From positions 18,925-82,924 of the forward strand of contig JAPLRZ010000042.1 in the NCBI GenBank assembly GCA_026398895.1: a stretch of 64,000 nucleotides of DNA, given 5' to 3'. This document shows positions 28,958 to 38,676 of this stretch, one piece after another. A program made the position numbers and the translations under genes. Origin of the DNA: Methylococcales bacterium (GTDB lineage Bacteria; Pseudomonadota; Gammaproteobacteria; Methylococcales; Methylomonadaceae). The notes under the pieces are model-generated. The model was not told where the DNA came from. It ran no database searches and saw only the letters and a program-made list of their open reading frames with translations. How positions within the stretch are numbered: the stretch's first letter is position 1; every line of letters starts with the position of its first letter.

Positions 28958-29914
28958 ATGAAAATGTATTCTTTTTTTATCATGTTTTGCCTTATTATGG
29001 CTAGCAACTGTTTTGCTAGTGAAAAAACCACCCTTCGTATCGGCGTACAAGCAGGCGGTACGGTCGAATGGGAATTGTCTGCCTTAGCGGTTGATCCAAC
29101 TGCTGATTTTCAAGTTGAACTCCATCCCGTTGCGACTGCTGAAGCGGGCAAAATCGCACTACAATCTAATGCTGTGGATATGATTGTTTCTGATTGGATA
29201 TGGGTCTCTAACCTTCGCACGCAAGGCGAAGATTTTACTTTTTATCCCTATTCCAGCACCGCTGGCGCGTTAGTTGTGCCTGAAAATAGTCCAATTCATT
29301 CGGTTAAAGATCTCAATGGTAAACACCTAGGTATTGCAGGCGGAGAACTGGATAAAAACTGGTTATTGCTACAAGCCTTAGCACAAAAAGAGTCGGTGGA
29401 TTTAAATAAAACGGTAGAAAAAACCTTTGGCGCACCGCCGTTGATTAGCGAACAACTCAAACAAAATCGTGTGGATGCTGCCCTCACCTATTGGAACTTT
29501 GCCGCTAAGTTAGAAGCAGCAGGGTATCGGAAAATTATCGATGGCAAAGGCATATTAAAAGGCTTAGGGATAGCTGAAAACGTGCCTAGCTTAGGTTATG
29601 TATTCAAACAAAGCTGGGCTTCGAGTCATTTATCAGCGGTGAATAATTTTTTCAAAGCCAGCGCAGCCGCTAAAAAACTGCTATGTACCGATGATGCCGC
29701 GTGGCAAAAAGTTATTCCATTAACCAAAGTCGATGATGCCGCCACTCAAAAACTATTACGCCAGCGTTATTGTGAAGGTAGCATTGAACAATGGGGCGAC
29801 AAAGAACAACAAGCTGCCGCACATATTTACACGTTGCTAAAAACCTTAAGTAGCGACCACACACAAAGTAAATCTGAAACGCTAAAAGCGGGGACGTTTT
29901 GGCTGGGTAAATAA
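28958..29914 (+). CDS. ABC transporter substrate-binding protein (NitT/TauT type)
   Basis: A 318-residue periplasmic protein with a signal peptide (FFIMFCLIMASNCFA, cut near 21). It follows the fold of SsuA/TauA/NMT1-like proteins: TLRIGVQAGGTVEWEL at the start of the mature part, VPENSPIHSVKDLNGKHLGI near 105-125, and EQLKQNRVDAALTYWNF near 170. Such proteins bind nitrate, sulfonates, taurine or thiamine precursors; the ligand cannot be read from sequence. No ATPase or permease adjoins it. A matching pair lies at 62214-63682, and a duplicated gene end beside that pair matches the SGNH gene near this locus, which suggests the three were once together. Confidence 0.85.
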   Translation: MKMYSFFIMFCLIMASNCFASEKTTLRIGVQAGGTVEWELSALAVDPTADFQVELHPVATAEAGKIALQSNAVDMIVSDWIWVSNLRTQGEDFTFYPYSSTAGALVVPENSPIHSVKDLNGKHLGIAGGELDKNWLLLQALAQKESVDLNKTVEKTFGAPPLISEQLKQNRVDAALTYWNFAAKLEAAGYRKIIDGKGILKGLGIAENVPSLGYVFKQSWASSHLSAVNNFFKASAAAKKLLCTDDAAWQKVIPLTKVDDAATQKLLRQRYCEGSIEQWGDKEQQAAAHIYTLLKTLSSDHTQSKSETLKAGTFWLGK

Positions 29915-30081
29915 CAATTTGTAGTGTGAGCAAGCGTCTTTTTGCTTGTTCATCGATTACGCTAATTTCGGGTAGGCAAACGATACAGCCGTTTACCTAC
30001 CTTGCTAAGATAAGCACGAAATATATGCACGGTATACCCAGCATGGATTATCAACAGCGATAAAAATTAACTACCTAACCA

Positions 30082-31665
30082 ATGCTATTTAACTCTTATA
30101 TTTTTATTTTTGCTTTCTTCCCGATTGTATTTTTCGGGTTCTTTTGCATTGGTAAACACAGTCACGCCTTAGCCTCTTTATGGCTTGCCGCCGCATCGCT
30201 GTTTTTCTATGGATGGTGGGATATTCGCTTTGTGAGTTTGTTGCTGGGATCAATTGTATTTAATTACACCGCTGGATATTTAATCGGATATAAAATCACG
30301 CACGCCTCAGCCAAGCAGTCGAAAACCATCTTGGCTACGGCTATCACTGCCAATCTAATTCTGTTGGGTTATTTCAAATATGCCAACTTTTTTGCTGACA
30401 CTCTAAATCACCTCACTGGAACATTACTTCCCATCGGTGAAGTCGTTCTCCCACTTGGTATTTCCTTCTTCACCTTCACCCAAATCGCCTTTTTGGTTGA
30501 TACCTATCAAGGAAAAGTGAAAGAATTCAACTTTGTTCACTACGCTCTATTTGTTACCTACTTTCCTCATTTAATCGCGGGGCCTGTGTTACATCACAAA
30601 GAAATGATGCCGCAATTCGCCAAGCGTGATGTCTGTCTCCTTAACTTGAATAATGTTGCCGTGGGCTTAAGTATCTTTGTGCTGGGGCTGGCGAAAAAAG
30701 TGTTAATTGCCGATTCATTGGCAGATTTTTCCACGCCGATTTTCACTGCTGTTGCCGCAGGTGGACAGCCAATGTTATTCGAAGCGTGGTTAGGTGCGCT
30801 GACTTATACGCTGCAATTGTATTTCGATTTTTCAGGCTACTCCGACATGGCGATTGGACTATCGCTAATGTTCAACGTGCGCCTGCCGATGAATTTCAAC
30901 TCGCCTTACAAAGCCACCAGCATTATTGATTTTTGGCGACGTTGGCATATAACGTTATCGCATTTTCTGCGTGACTACATCTACATTCCACTGGGCGGTA
31001 GCCGCAACGGCAAAGCCCAACGCTATTTAAACCTGATGATTACCATGCTACTCGGCGGACTCTGGCACGGTGCAGGCTGGACATTTGTGATTTGGGGCGG
31101 GCTACACGGATTTTACTTGATGGTGAACCACGCTTGGCGGGGTATCAAAAATAAAATGGCTTGGGGCGAAGGTGACACAATGGCAAAATTGGGTTCGGGT
31201 GCATTGACTTTCTTGGCAGTGGTTGTGGGCTGGGTGTTTTTTAGAGCGGATAGTTTTAGCTCGGCGATGACCCTGCTACAGGGTATGGTGGGAATGAACG
31301 GGGTGACATTACCCACGTCATTGCAAGGTAAACTACCAGACTATTTTTCTCAGTATGATTGTATTGTTTTCAATGACTTGGGAGGTGAGATAAAAAAAGC
31401 AAAATTAATATTAAGCGTGAGCGTCCTCATTACATGGCTGCTACCCAATGTACGGCAATTATTTCAAGGCTATCGTCCTACCTGTGAAGATACAAAAGAA
31501 GACTTGGCATCAAAATCATTGCCGATATTACAGGGGCTATTCTACCACAGCTTAAAATGGCAACCCAGTAAATTACAGGCAATAAGCTACGGGATTTTAT
31601 TTTTCATCCTGATAGTTTTTATGGGATCCGCAGATAAATCAGAGTTTCTTTACTTTCAATTTTGA
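30082..31665 (+). CDS. MBOAT family O-acyltransferase (AlgI/PatA type)
   Basis: A 527-residue membrane-bound O-acyltransferase with about ten helices. Family landmarks are PLGISFFTFTQIAFLVD near 130, HLIAGPVLHHKEMMPQF near 165, FWRRWHITLSHFLRDYIYIP near 285 and the catalytic His in GGLWHGAGWTFVIWGG near 330. Such proteins pass acyl groups across the inner membrane for O-acylation of exopolysaccharide or other surface glycans, with an SGNH partner finishing the transfer. That partner follows after three bases, so the pair forms one operon. No polysaccharide synthesis genes are present, so the acceptor is unknown. Confidence 0.9.
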   Translation: MLFNSYIFIFAFFPIVFFGFFCIGKHSHALASLWLAAASLFFYGWWDIRFVSLLLGSIVFNYTAGYLIGYKITHASAKQSKTILATAITANLILLGYFKYANFFADTLNHLTGTLLPIGEVVLPLGISFFTFTQIAFLVDTYQGKVKEFNFVHYALFVTYFPHLIAGPVLHHKEMMPQFAKRDVCLLNLNNVAVGLSIFVLGLAKKVLIADSLADFSTPIFTAVAAGGQPMLFEAWLGALTYTLQLYFDFSGYSDMAIGLSLMFNVRLPMNFNSPYKATSIIDFWRRWHITLSHFLRDYIYIPLGGSRNGKAQRYLNLMITMLLGGLWHGAGWTFVIWGGLHGFYLMVNHAWRGIKNKMAWGEGDTMAKLGSGALTFLAVVVGWVFFRADSFSSAMTLLQGMVGMNGVTLPTSLQGKLPDYFSQYDCIVFNDLGGEIKKAKLILSVSVLITWLLPNVRQLFQGYRPTCEDTKEDLASKSLPILQGLFYHSLKWQPSKLQAISYGILFFILIVFMGSADKSEFLYFQF

Positions 31666-31667
31666 TC

Positions 31668-32693
31668 ATGAAATATATTCAACTATTCTTTGCCTCTAGC
31701 ATAGTGTTTTACTTAAGCTATTTTTCAGTTGTATTGTTATTAATCGACGCACCGATTCCAGCCGATTACTGGGTCAAAGAAATGATTACCGTTAAAAAGG
31801 AACTGGTTAAGAAATATGCAGGAAAACGTAAAATTATCGTTGTGGGTGGATCAAGCACTTTGTTTGGCATTGATGCTGAATATGCAAGTAAGCAGCTTGG
31901 TATACCCGTCATTAATTTTGGCTTATATGCGGGATTGAGGCTGGAACATATTTTCAAAGAAAGTATGGTAGTTGAGACGGGGGATTTATTGATTTTTCCA
32001 TTGGAGCCACCATACTACGATTGCCATAAAAAAATGGACGCATCGCAAGTTACAAATATTATTGCTTGGGATCACGATGTTTGGAGAAACATGAGCTACA
32101 TTAAAAAAGCTGAATTTGTGACCTTGATTTCACCCAGCACTTTCAAGAAAATGATTATCTCTAAAAGAGAAAAAAAATTCGTCCCTTTCAAAGTTATTGA
32201 TAGATTAAACGCGCTCGATGATTCCTTAGTCTTATCCAAATTTCGTGAACGAACCCCTCCACTGACTTTCGCATACTCTGCTTATAATTTAAATGATTAT
32301 GGAGATATTCTAAAAGCAGAGGGTACGGAATTTAAAGGGGCTGGATACAACACCCGCCAACCAAATCATGTATGTACCGAAACAGCAAAGCAACTTATGG
32401 AATTCATTAAAAACATGAAACAGCGGGGAGTCTCTGTTTATTTTGCAAACACGCCTTACATCGAATCAGAGGATGCTAAAAACGAAGTAAGAAAGAGTGA
32501 GCTTAGTTTTCAAAAAGAATTTATGGCAATAGGCTGTTTCATTGATAAGCGTGAAGATTTGGTTTTCAATAGGAAATACTTTTTTGATTCAAACCTGCAT
32601 TTAAACAGTGAAGGACGGGCAATTCGAACAGAACTGTTCATTAACTCGATACATCGTAACGTATTTTCTGGAAAGCAAAGTAGGTCGGAATAA
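31668..32693 (+). CDS. SGNH-like partner of the MBOAT acyltransferase
   Basis: From the ATG at 31668 (a TTG at 31662 overlaps the previous stop) the protein has 341 residues. One N-terminal hydrophobic helix (about 3-25) anchors it in the inner membrane with the rest in the periplasm. GGSSTLFGID near residue 60 fits SGNH block I with its nucleophilic Ser, and FDSNLHLNSEG near 310 supplies the Asp/His pair of block V. This matches AlgX/DltD-like partners of MBOAT enzymes. The final residues (SGKQSRSE) and the stop come from a palindromic repeat fused to the gene end. A partial copy of the last about 37 codons is found at 63748-63860 with a different natural ending. Confidence 0.75.
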   Translation: MKYIQLFFASSIVFYLSYFSVVLLLIDAPIPADYWVKEMITVKKELVKKYAGKRKIIVVGGSSTLFGIDAEYASKQLGIPVINFGLYAGLRLEHIFKESMVVETGDLLIFPLEPPYYDCHKKMDASQVTNIIAWDHDVWRNMSYIKKAEFVTLISPSTFKKMIISKREKKFVPFKVIDRLNALDDSLVLSKFRERTPPLTFAYSAYNLNDYGDILKAEGTEFKGAGYNTRQPNHVCTETAKQLMEFIKNMKQRGVSVYFANTPYIESEDAKNEVRKSELSFQKEFMAIGCFIDKREDLVFNRKYFFDSNLHLNSEGRAIRTELFINSIHRNVFSGKQSRSE

Positions 32694-32795
32694 GACAGTT
32701 CAAGCGATAGCGCAGGGTGGTCGTTTCCGACAACACATTGAGATGTCGGAAACGTCTTATTTCGCTCCCGCTCAATAAGGCTTATTCCGACCTAC
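32680..32795. repeat. Palindromic repeat, GTAGGTCGGAATAAG family
   Basis: GTAGGTCGGAATAAG and CTTATTCCGACCTAC bound a 116-base element with an inner TTTCCGACA/TGTCGGAAA pair. A second member lies at 43047-43175. It supplies the stop codon of the SGNH gene. Confidence 0.8.
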
Positions 32796-32819
32796 ATGAC
32801 TACGCAGCTTGCCCACCGA

Positions 32820-33233
32820 TTATGCCTTCAAACAATCCCTACGAATATACTCATAATCAAGCTCGCTGAAATCGCTTATTTTGAAATCCTTTTGTATTCC
32901 AATAAAAGCTAGTTTTAGATCATTTGTACTATTAACAACCGCAAATTTTCTTCGCATCGGAGCGGTTATTGGAATCCACTGTATAAGCAAAAGTCTTTCT
33001 GTTTTTCGAGGCGGGTTTTCATCTGTTTCATACACGAAATTAATGACAAGAAACCTGATGTCATCTTTCGGCAATTGAGCTTGAGCAATAATGTCTTGAT
33101 ATGAGGTATTAATATCAGCCTTATCAAGCAATATTAAATTCTGATTCGCACTGTCCAGAGTTAAAAATAATGCACTAGCATCGCGGTTTGTTTTCATCGA
33201 ATTATACGTTTCGATAATGTCTTGAGTGATCAT
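32820..33233 (-). CDS. ADF-homology (cofilin/coactosin-like) domain protein
   Basis: A 137-residue protein, just one ADF-homology domain long. Aligned by eye with eukaryotic coactosin: the N-terminal helix with ETYNSMKTNRDASALFLTL corresponds to AAYNLVRDDGSAVIWVTF; DDIRFLVINFVYETD to the DVRLFAFVRFTTGD strand; ERLLLIQWIP to the ALITWIG strand; and the C-terminal KDFKISDFSELDYEYI to KEFVISDRKELEEDFI. The order and spacing match over the whole chain. In eukaryotes this fold binds actin. It has no signal peptide, so it is cytosolic. No actin-like gene is in the window. There is no good ribosome site before the ATG; a small frame ends three bases upstream. Similarity recognised without a search. 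Confidence 0.75.
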   Translation of the reverse strand: MITQDIIETYNSMKTNRDASALFLTLDSANQNLILLDKADINTSYQDIIAQAQLPKDDIRFLVINFVYETDENPPRKTERLLLIQWIPITAPMRRKFAVVNSTNDLKLAFIGIQKDFKISDFSELDYEYIRRDCLKA

Positions 33234-33637
33234 AAATTATTTCGCATACTGTTGTCGCTTCGTAAGCATGGGTTGCGCCTTTCTTTTTCCAATATGGACG
33301 GGTTCAGGATATTCCGCTTTTCTTATTGTAGCTCGTAGGATCACTGCCATTAAGTTTGTAGATACCGTTGCCAAAACCCGAGTTGTCCAACCAAGACCTT
33401 CAGGGGTGCATACAACGCCCCCCTTAACACTGATAAGCATGAGATAGGCAATCATAATACGCAGAAAATCGAACCTAAAAATCTGACAATCGCACTTAGA
33501 TCAAGCAGCTTACGCGCAAAACGTGTGCTTGTCAAAATTGCTGTGCTGCACGATACCGTTATCGGTTTATTGATTAACAAGGTCGTTGTGGACGCAATAT
33601 TTATGCTTGATTACAGGTTTCACTCACTACTGAATTT
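33234..33637. other. Gap with an uncertain 72-codon frame
   Basis: A minus-strand frame at 33237-33455 (ATG start, ends QQYAK) precedes the ADF-like gene by three bases and might be coupled to it, but I recognise no family and see no ribosome site, so it is not called as a gene. The rest, to 33637, shows only stop-rich DNA; a plus-strand stretch near 33500-33560 has a Cys-rich translation that could be old transposase debris. Confidence 0.35.
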
Positions 33638-34246
33638 TTAAAATTGGGAGGCGTTTAAAGCTATGAGTGTTTTTACAGGATTAAAGGTTTTTCGGTGAAT
33701 TTCTAAAAATCCGAATTGTTGAATTTCTAGCAGGTGTTGCGAAGTGCCGTAGCTTTTATGACGATGAAAGGAAAAATTAGGGTGTTGTCGGTGATAATCT
33801 ACCATGAGCTTATCACGGTAAACTTTGGCGATAATGGAAGCGGCACTGATAGCAGCGATTTTGCTATCGCCTTTGATAATAGCTTGAGCAGGCATCGTTA
33901 GAGACGGTAATCGATTACCATCGACTAAAACCCTATCTGGCTGTTGCTGTAAGCCAGCGACAGCTCGCTGCATGGCAATTAGCGTGGCTTGGAGGATGTT
34001 AAGTGAGTCTATTTCGACAACGCTGGCTTCGGCTATAGCCCAGCTTAATGCTTTTTCTTGAATGAGTTGACTCAGGTATTCACGCTTGCGTTCAGTTAGT
34101 TTTTTGGAATCAGCTAAACCAGCAATGGGTTTTGTTGCATCCAATATGACAGCGGCAGCTACAACAGATCCTGCTAAACAACCGCGTCCGACTTCATCAA
34201 CACCTGCAATCAGAAAGTGTTCAGGAACTTCATCAATGAATTGCAT
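33638..34246 (-). CDS. rnhB: Ribonuclease HII
   Basis: Removes ribonucleotides from DNA and RNA primers. It has 202 residues. The N-terminal [19 protein letters not shown] gives the first catalytic Asp and Glu, VLVDGNRLP near 108 the third Asp, and the [18 protein letters not shown] region near 135 with a following Asp and the SYGTSQHLL tail complete the family pattern. It closes the envelope cluster, six bases after lpxA. In most gammaproteobacteria lpxB lies between lpxA and rnhB; it is missing here. Confidence 0.95.
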   Translation of the reverse strand: MQFIDEVPEHFLIAGVDEVGRGCLAGSVVAAAVILDATKPIAGLADSKKLTERKREYLSQLIQEKALSWAIAEASVVEIDSLNILQATLIAMQRAVAGLQQQPDRVLVDGNRLPSLTMPAQAIIKGDSKIAAISAASIIAKVYRDKLMVDYHRQHPNFSFHRHKSYGTSQHLLEIQQFGFLEIHRKTFNPVKTLIALNASQF

Positions 34247-34252
34247 AGATGA

Positions 34253-35047
34253 TTAGCGCAGAATACCACGGCGGACATTGCGCAAAAAATCAACCATTTC
34301 GGCTAATTCTTTGCTATCAGTTGCCAGTTCTACGAGTTGCTCTATAGCATCTTCTAGGCGTAGATTCATTTTGTAGATGATTTTATAGGCATTTCTAATT
34401 AAGCGAACATCTTCGGCAGTGACTCCATTGCGTTCCATACCCACTGAGTTGATACCATGTGGTCTGGTAGGCTTACCACCTACCATAATAAACGGAGGAA
34501 TATCCTGAGTAATGGCACTACCCATTGCAGCAAAGCTGTATTGACCTACTTGAGTGAACTGATGCACTAGAGTAAATCCACCCAGAATAGCGTGGCTATG
34601 TAAATGAACATGACCCGCTAAGGATGCACCATTTGCCATAATAACGTGATCGCCGATAATGCAATCATGCGCAACATGGGTATAAGCCATGAACAAGTTG
34701 TCATTGCCTATTTGAGTAACACTATGATCTTGAATTGTGCCTCGGTGCATGGAGGTAAACTCTCGAATAGTATTTCTATCGCCAATTTCAAGACGCGTGA
34801 TTTCAGCCGCGTATTTTTTATCCTGCGGGTCTTCGCCGATAGAAGTGAATTGATAGATACGATTGTCCTTACCAATGGAAGTAGGTCCTTTAATAACGAC
34901 ATGGGAGCCTATCACTGTGCCAGCATCAATTTTGACATCAGCACCGATAACGGAAAAAGCACCTACTGACACACTATCAGCGAGTTCAGCACGACTATCT
35001 ATAATGGCGGATGGAGCGATCAAAATTAATTCACTACTGCTGCGCAC
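34253..35047 (-). CDS. lpxA: UDP-N-acetylglucosamine acyltransferase
   Basis: First enzyme of lipid A synthesis, transferring a hydroxyacyl group from ACP to UDP-GlcNAc. Up to 264 residues. The first two thirds are hexapeptide repeats of a left-handed beta helix, with the catalytic His in [12 protein letters not shown] near 125; the C-terminus is the helical cap ending in FLRNVRRG. The start is unsettled: GTG at 35047 overlaps fabZ by 22 bases, while a TTG at 35023, just after the fabZ stop, would begin IAPSAIID, closer to the usual family start. Neither has a strong ribosome site. Confidence 0.94.
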   Translation of the reverse strand: MRSSSELILIAPSAIIDSRAELADSVSVGAFSVIGADVKIDAGTVIGSHVVIKGPTSIGKDNRIYQFTSIGEDPQDKKYAAEITRLEIGDRNTIREFTSMHRGTIQDHSVTQIGNDNLFMAYTHVAHDCIIGDHVIMANGASLAGHVHLHSHAILGGFTLVHQFTQVGQYSFAAMGSAITQDIPPFIMVGGKPTRPHGINSVGMERNGVTAEDVRLIRNAYKIIYKMNLRLEDAIEQLVELATDSKELAEMVDFLRNVRRGILR

Positions 35048-35469
35048 CGAATTTCGGCACTGGCTACAAAATCACCATCCACTTCGGCGCGACATTCAAA
35101 CGCCCAAATATTACGTCTACTTTTGACGAACTTGGCTTCTAACATCAGCTGATCTCCAGGGACGACAGGGCGTTTAAATTTGGCTTTGTCAATTCCAACT
35201 AAATAATAAATCATACCTTCTAATTCATCACCCGCCGTCTCTGACGCTAATAAACCCGTTGCCTGCGCCAAAGCTTCTAAAATAAGAACCCCTGGCATAA
35301 TGGGTTTTTGCGGAAAATGCCCTTGAAAAAAAGGCTCGTTATAGGTGACATTTTTTACGCCTACTAACCTAATTCCAGGTTCGCACTCAATGACCTTATC
35401 AACCAATAAAAAAGGGTATCGATGGGGCAAGAAAGCTTGTATTTGTAAAATATCCAGCGTAATAGACAT
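35026..35469 (-). CDS. fabZ: 3-hydroxyacyl-[acyl-carrier-protein] dehydratase
   Basis: Hot-dog-fold dehydratase of fatty acid synthesis, 147 residues from the ATG at 35469. [11 protein letters not shown] near 17 and the catalytic His of [20 protein letters not shown] near 53, with its partner Glu in the same helix, are conserved. The frame is open to 35517 but that extension is Pro/Asn-rich and absent from the family. It sits between skp and lpxA; the lpxD gene that normally separates skp and fabZ is not here. Confidence 0.95.
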   Translation of the reverse strand: MSITLDILQIQAFLPHRYPFLLVDKVIECEPGIRLVGVKNVTYNEPFFQGHFPQKPIMPGVLILEALAQATGLLASETAGDELEGMIYYLVGIDKAKFKRPVVPGDQLMLEAKFVKSRRNIWAFECRAEVDGDFVASAEIRCAAVVN

Positions 35470-35525
35470 GGCGTAAGGAGTTTTATTAGGGATGGGGGGG
35501 TTAGTGCTTGATAACAAAAAGCGTT

Positions 35526-36026
35526 TTATTCAGGCATTTTTGACAATTTTTGTTGAACTTGACTGGTTATATCAAGTTTTTCATTGGCGTGAATAACGCC
35601 TTCTGCTAACAAAAGATCAAAATTTTGTTCTTTAGCAATTTCGCGGATAGCTTCAACAATACGCTTTTGCAATTTATTCAATTCTTCATTACGGCTGGCA
35701 TTAAAGTCTTCGCTAAGTTCTTGTTGGGTTCTTTTTGCGTCTCTTGTTTTGTTGGCAAGGTCTTTTTCCAAATTAGCTTTTTCTGACTCACTCATAACAG
35801 CTGCGTCTTTGGTGATCTTGTCTTCCAAGGTTTTGATTTGCTGAGCGGCATCCTTTAATTGCTTTTCACGCGGCAAAAATTTTGCCTCTAAACGTTTTTG
35901 AGCCTTTTCAGCCTGTGGTGACTTCTCAAGCACAGCGGCTATGTTGACAACACCAATTTTTAATTCAGCGTGACTGACGCTAGTAGCCAGTAATAATCCT
36001 AAAAATAAAGCAATTTTCTTTTTCAT
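35526..36026 (-). CDS. skp: OmpH/Skp-type periplasmic chaperone
   Basis: A 166-residue secreted chaperone holding unfolded outer-membrane proteins on their way to the Bam complex. The signal peptide ([16 protein letters not shown]) is cut near residue 20; the mature part starts [16 protein letters not shown], the standard OmpH beginning, followed by two long charged helices (about 40-115) that would form the tentacle-like coiled coils. It lies directly downstream of bamA, the conserved order. Confidence 0.92.
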   Translation of the reverse strand: MKKKIALFLGLLLATSVSHAELKIGVVNIAAVLEKSPQAEKAQKRLEAKFLPREKQLKDAAQQIKTLEDKITKDAAVMSESEKANLEKDLANKTRDAKRTQQELSEDFNASRNEELNKLQKRIVEAIREIAKEQNFDLLLAEGVIHANEKLDITSQVQQKLSKMPE

Positions 36027-36116
36027 TGTTAAATCAATCTCCAGTGTAGTTAAAAAATAAATAATCAGTTAAGGCGCGAAATTATAGGGGATAAGTGTGT
36101 AAACTAAAATAATTTC

Positions 36117-38594
36117 TTAGAAATTTTGTCCAAAATTGAATTGAAACGCTTGTTTTTGATCGCCGAGTTGACCAGTTGTAGGATTGGAACCCTGAGCATT
36201 AAGTGGATATGCTGCACTAACTGATAACGCACCAAACGGTGATAACCATTCTCCTGAAAGTCCTGCGGAATACCTCATATCCTTTGTTGAAAATCCATTA
36301 CTAACTTCCCCTGCGTCAAAAAAAGTACCTAACCTGACAGACTTTGTTTCTGTCATGAAAGGAACAGGAAAAAATAATTCCGCATTAGCTATAATTTTAC
36401 TAGAGCCGCCAATGGGATTACCTGGTAAAAAAAGTCCATTCAGTATATTTTGTTGGGTGTCTCTCGGCCCTAATGTATTGTTTTTAAAGCCGCGTATTGA
36501 ACCTGTACCACCTGCAAAGTAGTTTTCAAAAAATGGTAAGCTTTTAGTGCTACCGTAACCATTTCCATAACCGACTTCACCGTTAAGTTTAAGTGTAAAG
36601 TCTTTAGCGATGGGAAAATAATGTTGCTGTCTGTAAGCAATTTTATAATAGGTCAGATCACTACCTGGAATGGTTGCCATTGCAGATGCACGTTGTTGTC
36701 CACCATGATTAGGGAACATGGCGCGATTAAGGGTGTCGTGAGTCCAACTGACTGTTTCACCTAAGGTTAAATACTTGTTGCCGTTCTCACGAATAAATTC
36801 ACGGATTTGTTTAGATGCGTAGGCATTATTAACCGTATAACCAAGACTGGTAATTGCATTACCAAGCGCATCGAAAGTAATGGGATTTCCGAGGTTATCG
36901 GTCGCAATACGATTACCAGAACTATCAGTGATAACGGTAACAGGCTGACCAGAGCTATCAGTAAGGGTATTATTAATTTTTAAGTTCGTGTGCTTTAGAT
37001 CAGTATCAAAACGTATTGAATCAAATTCATTTAAGGGAATACCAAAGTTCGTGCCTGCATTCGCCACATTGGTGCTGTAGTTGGATAAATTTATCGCTCC
37101 CGCATTACGTTTGACATAACCTAAATTGTAGCCTTGACTAACGCCATCTGTTGTAAAATAAGGGTTAAAGAAACCAAATTGATAATTGGTGGTATAGGTA
37201 CTGTTGTTAAACGCGAGGTTGACGCGCTTACCTGAGCCAAATACGTTATCTTGGGCAATATTGGCATTTAATATAATGCCTTGCACCTGAGAATAGCCAA
37301 CCCCTGCTGATAAATTTCCCGATGGTTTTTCGACTACGGTGTAATTAGCATCGATTTGGTCTGCTGTACCTGCAACGGGTGGTGTTTCCACATTGACCGA
37401 TTCAAAATAGCCTAAGCGTTCAAGGCGAACTTTTGAACGTTCAATTTTTGAACTGGAAGCCCAGCTCGATTCCATTTGACGCATTTCACGGCGTAGTACC
37501 TCATCACGCGTGGTTGCGTTGCCGCGTATGTTAATGTGATTCACATAAACGCGCTTACCAGGGTCAACGGCAAAGGTCATATCGACGGTTTTTGATGCTT
37601 CGTTGATGTCTGGCACCATATTAACGTTAGCAAACGCATAACCTTCATCACCTAAACGGTCTTGAATTGCCTTAGAGGTTTCAGTGGCATTTTTGCGAGA
37701 AAAAATTTCGCCAGGTCCTACGCTAACCAGTTTCGTTAATTGTTCAGGCGGAACAACTAAATTACCTGCTAGCTTGACTTTGTTCAACTTGTAAACCTCA
37801 CCTTCTTTAACATTGATGGTGACGTAAATATCTTTTTTGTCAGGGGTAATCGCGACTTGCGTGGATTCAATCGCAAAATTGATATAACCGCGATCCAAAT
37901 AATAAGACAACAAGCTTTCTAAATCGGCAGACAGTTTTTGCTTGGAATATTGATCATTTTTAGTATAAAACGACAACAAATTAGAGGGGCTTAACTCAAA
38001 CTTACCCAGCAGGGTTTTATCATCAAAGGCATTGTTGCCAACGATATTAATCAGCTTAATTTTACTGACCCGACCTTCTGAGATAGTAATATTAATACCC
38101 ACACGATTGCGCGTTAGGTTTCCCACATCGGTTTTAATTTTTAATCCATATTTACCATGACTGAGATATTGGCGGCTTAATTCCTGCTCAACTTTATCAA
38201 GCACTTGTTTATCAAAGACTTTACCTTCGGCTAAGCCAATTTTATCTAACGCTTTGGTTAAATCGTCTTTGCTGAGGTCTTTATTGCCTTCAAAGACAAT
38301 TTTTGCGATAGTTGGACGCTCTACGACTTTAATAATCAGCGTTGACCCTTCTCTGGATAAGGAAACGTCTTTAAAAAAACCAGTTTTAAATAAAGCTCTT
38401 ATCGCAGCAGCAGAATTATCTAAGGAAAACCGTTCGCCGACATTGACAGGAAAGTCGTTGTAAACAGTACCCACAGAAATGCGTTGCAGACCTTTGACTT
38501 GAATATCTCTAACAATGAATTCTCCAGCAGCGTTAACAGCTTGAGGCGCAATCAGGCATAGTAATAACAAGCGAGAAAAAGTATTTAATTTCAT
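36117..38594 (-). CDS. bamA: Outer-membrane assembly factor BamA
   Basis: Essential outer-membrane protein insertase, 825 residues. Signal peptide (LLLLCLIAPQAVNA, cut near 22), five POTRA domains (about 25-425; first one begins FIVRDIQVKGLQRIS), then a 16-strand barrel. The barrel shows FENYFAGGTGSIRGFKNNTLG with the VRGF-like loop that inserts in the barrel lumen. The chain ends in aromatic QFNFGQNF, as expected for a Bam substrate. A longer-than-usual surface insertion (about 525-610), rich in Asn, Gly and Ser-Ser-Gly, sits between barrel strands. rseP, the usual upstream gene, is not adjacent; instead epmA lies 82 bases upstream on the same strand. Confidence 0.95.
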   Translation of the reverse strand: MKLNTFSRLLLLCLIAPQAVNAAGEFIVRDIQVKGLQRISVGTVYNDFPVNVGERFSLDNSAAAIRALFKTGFFKDVSLSREGSTLIIKVVERPTIAKIVFEGNKDLSKDDLTKALDKIGLAEGKVFDKQVLDKVEQELSRQYLSHGKYGLKIKTDVGNLTRNRVGINITISEGRVSKIKLINIVGNNAFDDKTLLGKFELSPSNLLSFYTKNDQYSKQKLSADLESLLSYYLDRGYINFAIESTQVAITPDKKDIYVTINVKEGEVYKLNKVKLAGNLVVPPEQLTKLVSVGPGEIFSRKNATETSKAIQDRLGDEGYAFANVNMVPDINEASKTVDMTFAVDPGKRVYVNHINIRGNATTRDEVLRREMRQMESSWASSSKIERSKVRLERLGYFESVNVETPPVAGTADQIDANYTVVEKPSGNLSAGVGYSQVQGIILNANIAQDNVFGSGKRVNLAFNNSTYTTNYQFGFFNPYFTTDGVSQGYNLGYVKRNAGAINLSNYSTNVANAGTNFGIPLNEFDSIRFDTDLKHTNLKINNTLTDSSGQPVTVITDSSGNRIATDNLGNPITFDALGNAITSLGYTVNNAYASKQIREFIRENGNKYLTLGETVSWTHDTLNRAMFPNHGGQQRASAMATIPGSDLTYYKIAYRQQHYFPIAKDFTLKLNGEVGYGNGYGSTKSLPFFENYFAGGTGSIRGFKNNTLGPRDTQQNILNGLFLPGNPIGGSSKIIANAELFFPVPFMTETKSVRLGTFFDAGEVSNGFSTKDMRYSAGLSGEWLSPFGALSVSAAYPLNAQGSNPTTGQLGDQKQAFQFNFGQNF

Positions 38595-38676
38595 GTAAGT
38601 ATCTAAAAAATAAACTATCTATGAGCGGATAATAATAACTTGAGCCAGATTATAACACAGTAAATATTTAAACAGC

